Of a stretch of DNA of 21,876 nt, positions 15,182-21,876 are shown piece after piece. The notes beneath the pieces were generated by a model that ran no database searches, was not told where the DNA came from, and worked only from the letters and a program-made list of their open reading frames with translations. A program made the position numbers and the translations under genes. This DNA is from a virus. How positions within the stretch are numbered: the stretch's first letter is position 1; the number at the start of each line of letters is the position of its first letter. The DNA is taken from the IMG/VR virus record IMGVR_UViG_3300042558_003456, positions 1 to 21,876 of that record; one strand, 5' to 3'.

Positions 15182-18126
15182 TGGCGAGAAAGTTATATAG
15201 ATATCCACCGAGACCATCTAGCGGAGCTGGCACGTTTTCGGATAATATTGTTGGATTCCAAGTGGTTGATGGGGGAGGTCTAACTCAAGGTAATTTTGAG
15301 TTTACGTCAAGTTTAACTGAAAAGGTTAACCGAACTTTCTCAATTGGAGCATTTTCATCACCAATAACATTAGATAATTTACAGATAGAGTCTGTTGAGG
15401 AAACTAAACGAATTGTTGCTAAAGAATTTGGAGTTTATCCAAATTTTGACTTATCTAATGTAACTAAGTTCTCAACATATGGACCATTAACCAAAAGATT
15501 TGCATCTTCAATTACACATATTATTAATTATTTTCCTGCAGCAATTGAGTTATATGCTTTAGGGGGTGATTTTATATCGGGTTATACTGCGGTTAACATT
15601 GAGTTTGATATTGAAGAAGATACGTCAACTTTTAGTATTCCGATTGGTAAGATAAGTAATCCATTTGAAATTGATTTTACGTCTAATTCTACTAGAAATA
15701 TTGAAACTAAAGAATTTGAGGTTTCATATCTGAGAAATATGACATTAGAGTATAGTAAGTATGCGGTATATGTCAGAGATATCCAATACGAGATATTAAA
15801 CATGACCCCAACTACTAGTTTAACTAGTGGTTATCTTAATTTAACTGTTGCAGGTAATCCATTTTCAGGTGAAGTTAATTCTTACGAAACTCTAATAATT
15901 AAACCTAACGATTATTACACCGAAGTTGCATTTACTGAACCGTTTGATGAAATTGAGAAATATCTGTTAAATAGATTAGTAACTCCCAAATACAGTGCTA
16001 TTTTCCAAGTTCCAAAACAAAATGACAACGGCTCAACATTTGTTGGTACTGAAACTGCCACTTGGCCATTGTACGGAAAATGGAATTTGGATATTATTAC
16101 AAATAATTTCACATCGTATATTAACCAAATTAATACTATCGCTACAAATTTTGATAACTCAAAGACAAATTTAATTTCAAGATTTTTAGTAACGGACGCC
16201 TTTAAAGAATTTGATACTTACGACCAAAGAGTTGATAAAGTATTACATATATATGGTAGAAGTTTTGATGAAGTTAAAAAATTCATTGACGCACTTGCGT
16301 ATATGAATTCTGTAAATTATAATACTAAGAATGATATACCATCGGAACTACTTAAAAATTTGTCACAAACATTAGGATGGAATATAAACGTATCTCCTGT
16401 GACTGAAGAAGATTTTTTGAAGTCGGTATTTGGGAATGATACTAAGTCCCCATATCCTGGAATGTCAAGAAGTTTAACACCAAGTGAAATTAACTATCAA
16501 TTTTATAAAAATTTAATTCTTAATTCGGCGTACCTATTTAAATCAAAAGGTACGAGAAGAGCGTTAGAATTCTTATTAAGATTGGTTGGAGCTCCTGAAG
16601 CGTTAATTGAGTTTAATGAGACAGTTTATCTTGCTGACCAAAAAATTAATATGAGAGATTTTAGAACTGAGTGGGCTAAAATATCTGGAGGAACTAAACT
16701 TGAAGAGACAATTAGTTTTAATCCTAATGACACATATTCAATTTTTGGACAAACTTTTTCAGGATATACTGCGACCACAAATGTTGTAACGGTAGATACT
16801 TTAGAAGGGGATTACCCTATAGATGAAGAGGGATACCCAAAAACACCTGCAAACACTAGTTCATTCTTCTTTCAGTTAGGTGCTGGTTGGTATGAGTTAA
16901 CACCCCCTCACCAAAGTAATCAGGATGTTAATAATACCGAATCTGTATTCACGGGGCAAAACACTAATGTTCAAACTGATTTTAAAAAATTCACTTATGG
17001 ACAACAATATCTTGATAGATTTAGAAATTTCCCATATATGGATTTAGGTTTTAAATTAACCAAAATTAGTGATAATAAAAAGAGTTGGTCGTTTAGAGAT
17101 AAAACTAGAATATCTAATGATGGAGGGTTTAATGCATTCTACTATGCAAATGACGAGAGATTAGTATTGAACGTCAAAAACATTGATTTATTCATGAATC
17201 CTGCTGCGGGTCTTGTATTTGATGTGTGGACCATGTCATCAAAATATGGATATCCGATTTCAAATAATACAACACAACAAGTTTATGGTAATGGGATGAG
17301 GGTGACATCAAGTGTCCCACCTAATAAACAATCATTTTTTGAATTTGCTAACACATTTTGGCAAAATAAAGTAAATGTTGCAAACCGACAAATATCAAGT
17401 GGTTATGATGACGTGTCATTAATTTATTGGAGGTATTTGGAATCTGCAAATCAAGTTGGTATTCCTAATGATAATTTCACATATCAAAAATTAATTGATT
17501 ATGTTAAAAATTTAGGTACGTATTGGCCAAAATTAGCGGAACAACTAATCCCATCGTCAACTATTTGGAATACGGGTATTAAATATAGTAACGCCCCATT
17601 CCAAAGACAAAAACACACATATAAGATTCCAAGAAGTTGTAGTGCGTTTATTCCTCCGACACTTTGTAAACCCTGTATTATTGATGGGGATTTATTTTTA
17701 CATGGAGCATGTCAGGGAGTAACATCATTTCCAATTTTTCCTTGGTTAAATGGAACGACTAGTTACACAAGTTTCCAATCATTGTTAAATGAAATAATTT
17801 TTAATTACGTTTCTCAGAAAATATCGCAAGGGTATACATGTAATCAAAATTCTGTCTCAACAACATGGAAGATGATAGTGTCAATAGATGGTATTGATGT
17901 AATTTCAAGTATTATATATAATGGCAATGGACCTACGGATACTCCAAGTAATTCGGATTGGACCAATGCTTTAAATCAATATTTACCGAATTTGGTTAGT
18001 TATGGTTATACTTTTGAGATTATTGATAGTAATGTTTTAATAAAGTATTTAGGATTTAGTCCTATTGCGAATAGTAGTAGTATTGAAATAAAATTAAACG
18101 TAGATTTTAGTATAAGTTGTAGTTAA
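15181..18126 (+). CDS. Baseplate wedge protein with P2 gpI-like (T4 gp7-counterpart) segment
   Basis: A 981-residue protein. Residues about 345-475 resemble the phage tail protein I family: a helical run (DQRVDKVLHIYGRSFDEVKKF), then LLKNLSQTLGWN at 390-400, and YKNLILNSAYLFKSKGTRRA at 442-461 with ALEFLLRLVGAPE after it. The KGT followed by ALEFLLRLVG is the strongest sign. In contractile tails P2 gpI, Mu gp48 and T4 gp7 fill the same slot of the gp25-gp6-gp7 wedge, and T4 gp7 is also about 1000 residues long, so this is the likely third core wedge part. The N-terminal 340 residues are beta-type. Cys820, Cys829 and Cys832 (CKPC) sit before a C-terminal domain (865-980) that resembles one in the next protein. 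Both ends overlap neighbours as TAATG. Confidence 0.75.
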   Translation: MARKLYRYPPRPSSGAGTFSDNIVGFQVVDGGGLTQGNFEFTSSLTEKVNRTFSIGAFSSPITLDNLQIESVEETKRIVAKEFGVYPNFDLSNVTKFSTYGPLTKRFASSITHIINYFPAAIELYALGGDFISGYTAVNIEFDIEEDTSTFSIPIGKISNPFEIDFTSNSTRNIETKEFEVSYLRNMTLEYSKYAVYVRDIQYEILNMTPTTSLTSGYLNLTVAGNPFSGEVNSYETLIIKPNDYYTEVAFTEPFDEIEKYLLNRLVTPKYSAIFQVPKQNDNGSTFVGTETATWPLYGKWNLDIITNNFTSYINQINTIATNFDNSKTNLISRFLVTDAFKEFDTYDQRVDKVLHIYGRSFDEVKKFIDALAYMNSVNYNTKNDIPSELLKNLSQTLGWNINVSPVTEEDFLKSVFGNDTKSPYPGMSRSLTPSEINYQFYKNLILNSAYLFKSKGTRRALEFLLRLVGAPEALIEFNETVYLADQKINMRDFRTEWAKISGGTKLEETISFNPNDTYSIFGQTFSGYTATTNVVTVDTLEGDYPIDEEGYPKTPANTSSFFFQLGAGWYELTPPHQSNQDVNNTESVFTGQNTNVQTDFKKFTYGQQYLDRFRNFPYMDLGFKLTKISDNKKSWSFRDKTRISNDGGFNAFYYANDERLVLNVKNIDLFMNPAAGLVFDVWTMSSKYGYPISNNTTQQVYGNGMRVTSSVPPNKQSFFEFANTFWQNKVNVANRQISSGYDDVSLIYWRYLESANQVGIPNDNFTYQKLIDYVKNLGTYWPKLAEQLIPSSTIWNTGIKYSNAPFQRQKHTYKIPRSCSAFIPPTLCKPCIIDGDLFLHGACQGVTSFPIFPWLNGTTSYTSFQSLLNEIIFNYVSQKISQGYTCNQNSVSTTWKMIVSIDGIDVISSIIYNGNGPTDTPSNSDWTNALNQYLPNLVSYGYTFEIIDSNVLIKYLGFSPIANSSSIEIKLNVDFSISCS

Positions 18127-21100
18127 TGGCACAGAATGTAATTGGTTTAGAAATCCTTGGATTAACCGGATGTTGTGATGGTAATATTTTATGTAGTAGT
18201 GGTGCTGCGACACTTAACATATTAACTGGTAGTGGCCCATTTGTTGCACAAATTATTTCACCATATGTTGGAACTTCAGTTTTATTAGTTAGAGAGGCCT
18301 ATACTTTCACAGGGTTATCTGCAGGTACATATACAATATTTGTTAGTGATTATGACACTCCAGTAAATAATACGGCAACAATTGATTTTTATATTTCATC
18401 AGGAATATCGGCAAATACAATTGCTGTTGATAGCACTTGTGGTTTAAATAATGGGGAAATTGAAATCACATTATCACCAAATTTAGGTAATTCAAATACC
18501 TTTAGTTTGTACGATGTAGATGATACTTTATTATCTGTAACACAATCAACAGACAATCCATACACAATATCAGGATTATCACCGAATGCTTATTATGTTA
18601 TTATAGAAGATGGTGGAGGATGTAGTGCCAACACAGGAACTATGGTTATTGATAGTTCTTATGGTAGTTTATCAATTAACGCTGAAGTTACTAATACATC
18701 ACCATGTGCTTTAACCCCAAATGGTGAAATTTTATTAACACTATATAATGAAATACCTCCTGTTACAGTTACTTGGTCAACTAATGTTGGTGTACAGTCA
18801 AGTGATTATAATTTAACAGGATTAACAAATACAAATTATGTTGTAACAGTTAGTGATGGTTCAGGTTGTGAAGTTACTCAAACTGTTATAGTTGGGTTAG
18901 ACGATAGATTAGGAATTGCGGAATTTTCATTCACAAATCCATCTTGTTTTTTAAGTGATGGCGTTGTTAATATAACATTATCAGGAGGTTCTTTACCTAT
19001 CACATATTACACGTCAAATGGCTCAACATTTACAAGTGGTAGAACGGTATCATTTACAGGTTTATCTTCAGGGGCGTTTAGTTTTACGGGAGTAAGTAGT
19101 ACTTGTAATGTAAGTCAAACCTTTAATTTACAAACTGCAAATTCATTCGGAGTAATTTCGTCAAATAATGGATTTAGAGATTGTTCAAATAATAGTGGGT
19201 TTATATCAACCACAATTAATGGGGGAGGTGCTCCGTTATCCGCATCCTGTGTTAGTAACAACGGATTTGTTTCTACCCAATCCAATTTACCTGCAAATTC
19301 TACAATTACTTTTGGTAGTTTAACTGCTGGGACGTATACAATTAGTATCACTGATGCGACATCCGCCTGTACTTACACTGATACTATAACTTTAACTCAA
19401 GATTTAGGATTTGATTTTGAACTTATACCTACTAACACCACTTGTGGAATTAATAATGGGACCTGTTTTATTGATATTACAACAACAATAACTGGACAAA
19501 CATTCACTTTGGGGTTATCTAACGGAGCGACTATAAGAAATTTAACAACTGATTACACCTTACAAAATATCCCACAAGGAAGTTACGGGGTAACGTTAAC
19601 AAATAATTCAGGTTGTTCTATAACTAAAAATTTTACAGTAGGTGGTTCAAATGGAGTTGATTTTAATTTAGTTAATTCAGGATGTTTACCACAAGGAACA
19701 TTAACCGCATTTATTAATAGTGGGACACCTCCTTATACATTAACTTGGGAGGGAGATGTTTCGGGTCAAACAGGATTTGCGGTTTACAATTTAAGTAATG
19801 GAAATTATGGATTAACAGTCACAGATTCACAAGGATGCTCAACAAGAAAAACCGTAACAGTAAAATGTGAATTAAGAGAAGTTACAACATATAGTTATGA
19901 TTTCGGTAGTGGTGATTTTGTTTGTGGAAATGATGATACTGTAGGATTTTTGCAGATGTTAAATCAAACATTTGTTGAATTAACTAACGGACAATCAAAT
20001 TGTTTAATGAACCTGGCTTATTTTTATGTTGATATTGAAGTGGGAACTACTGCGACAACACTAGATTTATACACGTCTACATCTTTAACTGATGTTCCAA
20101 CAAATTTACAGTATGCCCAGATTGTTCAAAATTATTTAAATAGTTTAGGAGTATTTGGAAGTTTAATTGTTGATTATGAAAGTGGAAGAATTGTTATAAA
20201 TAGTTTGTGTGATAATCCTTTACAACCTTCTGATATAGTTAAAATCTCGGTTAGAATTTTAATGAATGTTACTTGTGACCAAGTAATACAAATAACACCA
20301 ACACCAAGTATCACCCCAACATCAACATCAGGATTAATTCCTGTCCCATCACCTGAAGTTAGTGTCACACCAACATTAACTCCTCAACCTTCCTTCACGC
20401 CAACAGTTACTCCAACAGTTACGGTTACCCCTACAAATACTGTAACACCTACAAAAACGATTACCCCAACACCTTCAGACGCAAGTCCATGCTCAATTAC
20501 TATTGATAGTATTAGTCCATCGGCTTGTGACCCAAATACCTCAACGTATTACATTTCAGGAACTAATGTGGTTCATGTATCTAATCCACCATCAACAGGA
20601 ACGTTAATAATTGCAAATGGATGTTCTCGTACACAAACAATTTATTATCCACCATTTAGTTCTGATTACAATATATCATTTACAGATATTACTGCTGACG
20701 GTCAATACTGCTCAATATATGTTACATTTAGTGATGCTAACTGTAGTGCGTTGTATACATATAAAGCTCCTGATTATTGCAGTAATACACCAACACCAAC
20801 GGTGACTCCTACTAAAACACCAACACCAACGGTGACTAAAACAGTTACTCCTACTGTAACTAAAACTCCTACAACCACACCCACTCCTACTGTAACTAAA
20901 ACTCCTACAACTACACCTACACCGACAAAAACAACAATTACATTACCAACACCTACAGTTACACCGACTAAGACAGTAACTCCAACGGTAACTAAGACAG
21001 TAACACCTACGGTCACTCCGACTAAAACACCAACACCAACACCAACTAAAACATCACCAGCTTGTGAATGTTATAATGTTAATAATACTAACCCAAGCCC

Positions 21101-21326
21101 TGTGTCAATTACCTACATTGATTGTATAGATAGAGAGGTAATTATAACTGTTAATGGATTAACGACTAGTCCTAATTTCTGTGCTAAAGGATTCAAACCA
21201 CCAACACCACCATTTAGAGTATCTTATAATAAGGTTGGAGCTTGTTCCGGAGGATTCTGTCTTACGACCCCAACACCAACACCAACAAAAACAAAAACAC
21301 CAACCCCAACCTCGGTAAAGAAGTAA
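18126..21326 (+). CDS. Multi-domain Ig-like adhesin/tail fibre with SprB-like repeats and Thr-Pro linkers
   Basis: A 1066-residue protein built of repeated modules. Residues 1 to about 590 hold some seven units of 70-90 residues, each with a Cys near the start, a gap, then a block such as YNLTGLTNTNYVVTVSDGSGC (this one at about 228-248) or its variants LSAGTYTIFVSD, LTAGTYTISITD and LSNGNYGLTVTDSQGC. This pattern resembles the SprB repeat of Bacteroidota surface adhesins. Residues 608-717 form a different domain shared with the end of the preceding protein. Three Thr/Pro/Lys linkers follow (724-785, 888-978, 1047-1063), enclosing two small Cys-containing domains (about 787-885 and 980-1045). 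There is no signal peptide, so it is not a secreted host protein; it is best read as a host-contact fibre. The start overlaps the previous stop as TAATG. The SprB assignment is by pattern only. Confidence 0.8.
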   Translation: MAQNVIGLEILGLTGCCDGNILCSSGAATLNILTGSGPFVAQIISPYVGTSVLLVREAYTFTGLSAGTYTIFVSDYDTPVNNTATIDFYISSGISANTIAVDSTCGLNNGEIEITLSPNLGNSNTFSLYDVDDTLLSVTQSTDNPYTISGLSPNAYYVIIEDGGGCSANTGTMVIDSSYGSLSINAEVTNTSPCALTPNGEILLTLYNEIPPVTVTWSTNVGVQSSDYNLTGLTNTNYVVTVSDGSGCEVTQTVIVGLDDRLGIAEFSFTNPSCFLSDGVVNITLSGGSLPITYYTSNGSTFTSGRTVSFTGLSSGAFSFTGVSSTCNVSQTFNLQTANSFGVISSNNGFRDCSNNSGFISTTINGGGAPLSASCVSNNGFVSTQSNLPANSTITFGSLTAGTYTISITDATSACTYTDTITLTQDLGFDFELIPTNTTCGINNGTCFIDITTTITGQTFTLGLSNGATIRNLTTDYTLQNIPQGSYGVTLTNNSGCSITKNFTVGGSNGVDFNLVNSGCLPQGTLTAFINSGTPPYTLTWEGDVSGQTGFAVYNLSNGNYGLTVTDSQGCSTRKTVTVKCELREVTTYSYDFGSGDFVCGNDDTVGFLQMLNQTFVELTNGQSNCLMNLAYFYVDIEVGTTATTLDLYTSTSLTDVPTNLQYAQIVQNYLNSLGVFGSLIVDYESGRIVINSLCDNPLQPSDIVKISVRILMNVTCDQVIQITPTPSITPTSTSGLIPVPSPEVSVTPTLTPQPSFTPTVTPTVTVTPTNTVTPTKTITPTPSDASPCSITIDSISPSACDPNTSTYYISGTNVVHVSNPPSTGTLIIANGCSRTQTIYYPPFSSDYNISFTDITADGQYCSIYVTFSDANCSALYTYKAPDYCSNTPTPTVTPTKTPTPTVTKTVTPTVTKTPTTTPTPTVTKTPTTTPTPTKTTITLPTPTVTPTKTVTPTVTKTVTPTVTPTKTPTPTPTKTSPACECYNVNNTNPSPVSITYIDCIDREVIITVNGLTTSPNFCAKGFKPPTPPFRVSYNKVGACSGGFCLTTPTPTPTKTKTPTPTSVKK
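20295..20477 (+). repeat. Thr-Pro linker repeat 1 (coding)
   Basis: A low-complexity stretch of ACA/ACT/ACC-CCA/CCT codons encoding TPTPS, TPTVTPT, TPTNTVTPTKT and similar (residues 724-784). It is less regular than linker 2 and includes a short non-repeat part (SGLIPVPSPEVSV). It joins the 608-717 domain to the first Cys-rich C-terminal domain. Confidence 0.85.
20787..21059 (+). repeat. Thr-Pro linker repeat 2 (coding) with perfect internal DNA repeats
   Basis: The longest linker, about 91 residues of TPTPTVTPTKT-type sequence (888-978). At DNA level it holds two perfect direct repeats. One is 21 bases (20787-20807 and 20817-20837, containing CACCAACACCAACGGTGACT, 30 bases apart). The other is 29 bases (20847-20875 and 20883-20911, beginning ACTCCTACTGTAACTAAAAC, 36 bases apart). 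All periods are multiples of three, so gain or loss of a unit keeps the frame. Part of the repeat also leaves an open antisense frame, which is only a shadow. Confidence 0.9.
21264..21323 (+). repeat. Thr-Pro linker repeat 3 at the adhesin C-terminus (coding)
   Basis: A short linker encoding TTPTPTPTKTKTPTPTSVKK (1047-1066) that ends the protein. Having a flexible Thr/Pro tail as the final element is unusual if linkers serve only to join domains. It could be a point where a further module was lost or may be gained. Confidence 0.8.
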
Positions 21327-21356
21327 AAACTAGTTACAAAATTATTTGAGTTGATA

Positions 21357-21372
21357 TATTTATGAAATAAAG
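21357..21372 (+). promoter_or_regulatory. Candidate late promoter/regulatory motif, copy 3
   Basis: TATTTATGAAATAAAG is identical over 16 bases to copy 2 (5315-5330). It lies in the 58-base gap between the adhesin stop and the ATG at 21385, 12 bases before that ATG. No terminator hairpin is visible in this gap, so the downstream gene may be read both from here and by read-through. Function is inferred from recurrence and position. Confidence 0.5.
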
Positions 21373-21384
21373 AAATAATATATT

Positions 21385-21876
21385 ATGGCTCAAATATTAA
21401 TCACCAACTATACCGGTACAGTAACTTCGGATATTGTGGTATGTGAAGCTAATCCAGGACCAACAATTGGGACTTGTTATAATTTAGCAACATTATATGG
21501 AACTGCTGGTCAAATATCCCCAACAACACCATTACCCGCTTGGTATACGTTACCAAATGACTTTGATTATGACACATATTGTTATATTCAATTATCGGCG
21601 AGTACGACATTAGTTACAGTTCCCCAATTAATTCAATGTGGAGTAGTACCGGAAGAAACTTGGGGATTTGAATCTTGTGGACAACCACTCAATAAAAATA
21701 TTTATGTATTTTATGATACATCAGGTTCTTATCCTGACGGAATAAATATTACGGGGGAAACTTATGAAACTTTAAGTGGAGCATCTCAATCTATTAGAAA
21801 TTGGTATTTTGGATTAGTACAAAATAGTGGGTATACAGGACAATTATTTGAAATACCTGTTGCTAATGAAAGATAT
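21385..21876 (+). CDS. Structural protein with possible VWA-like metal site, N-terminal part
   Basis: An open frame of 164 residues that runs off the right edge. It begins MAQILITNYTGTVTSDIVV, an N-terminus of small beta strands and scattered Cys similar in style to that of the preceding adhesin. Around residue 105, NIYVFYDTSGSYPDG gives Asp111-Thr-Ser113-Gly-Ser115, which fits the DxSxS part of a von Willebrand factor A metal-ion-dependent adhesion site. As in VWA domains it lies at the end of a hydrophobic strand and is followed by a helix-like segment (GASQSIRNWYFGLVQN) and a second strand (LFEIPVAN). The other metal-site residues would lie beyond the window. It is preceded by its own copy of the 16-base motif. 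The likely role is a tail or adhesion protein; the VWA call is tentative. Confidence 0.75.
   Translation, partial: MAQILITNYTGTVTSDIVVCEANPGPTIGTCYNLATLYGTAGQISPTTPLPAWYTLPNDFDYDTYCYIQLSASTTLVTVPQLIQCGVVPEETWGFESCGQPLNKNIYVFYDTSGSYPDGINITGETYETLSGASQSIRNWYFGLVQNSGYTGQLFEIPVANERY

Noticed and set aside
20774-21016. Antisense open frame encoding a Val/Gly/Thr-rich repeat protein
   Set aside because: It is the complement of the Thr-Pro linker codons; the sense frame continues a clear protein, and the antisense frame has no start context or neighbours.
20787-21059. Direct repeats resembling a CRISPR array
   Set aside because: The repeats are short, imperfect and in frame, encoding TPT units within one gene; there are no regular unique spacers.

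Overview
The window reads as part of the genome of a large tailed phage with a T4-like (myovirus) contractile-tail baseplate. It is AT-rich (roughly one third G+C by eye) and tightly packed. Every gene is on the + strand, the code is standard, and all eleven visible stop codons are TAA. A Bacteroidota host is suggested, not proven. Three things point that way: no start has a usable Shine-Dalgarno sequence, the ribonucleotide reductase resembles the eukaryote/Bacteroidota-like class Ia subgroup, and the long adhesin is built from modules that look like the SprB repeats of Bacteroidota gliding adhesins.

Layout. (1) Positions 1-2864 hold the end of nrdB and a complete nrdA, the two subunits of an aerobic class Ia ribonucleotide reductase that makes deoxynucleotides for phage replication. 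A clear rho-independent terminator (2880-2904) closes this unit. (2) Positions 2951-5252 hold two core baseplate-wedge genes, gp25-like and gp6/baseplate-J-like. (3) Positions 5335-21326 form one close-packed run of seven structural genes. They are a 1751-residue protein with a carboxypeptidase-regulatory-like fold and an unexpected membrane-like hairpin, four proteins of about 260-580 residues without recognisable family (one carries a PKD-like domain), a 981-residue protein with a P2 gpI-like segment (the counterpart of T4 gp7), and a 1066-residue Ig-like, Thr/Pro-linker adhesin. Four of the junctions are exact TAATG stop/start overlaps. (4) At 21385 a further structural gene with a possible VWA-type metal site starts and runs off the end.

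The gp25, gp6 and gpI-like proteins would form the conserved wedge of a contractile tail. The large and Ig-like proteins probably build the periphery and host-contact parts. A 14-base AT-rich motif (TATTTATSAAATAA) occurs in each of the three real intergenic gaps (before 2951, 5335 and 21385) and is the best candidate for a late promoter or regulator site. Reading by eye I found no GATC and no TCGA in the whole window, although dozens of each would be expected, which suggests strong selection by restriction enzymes.
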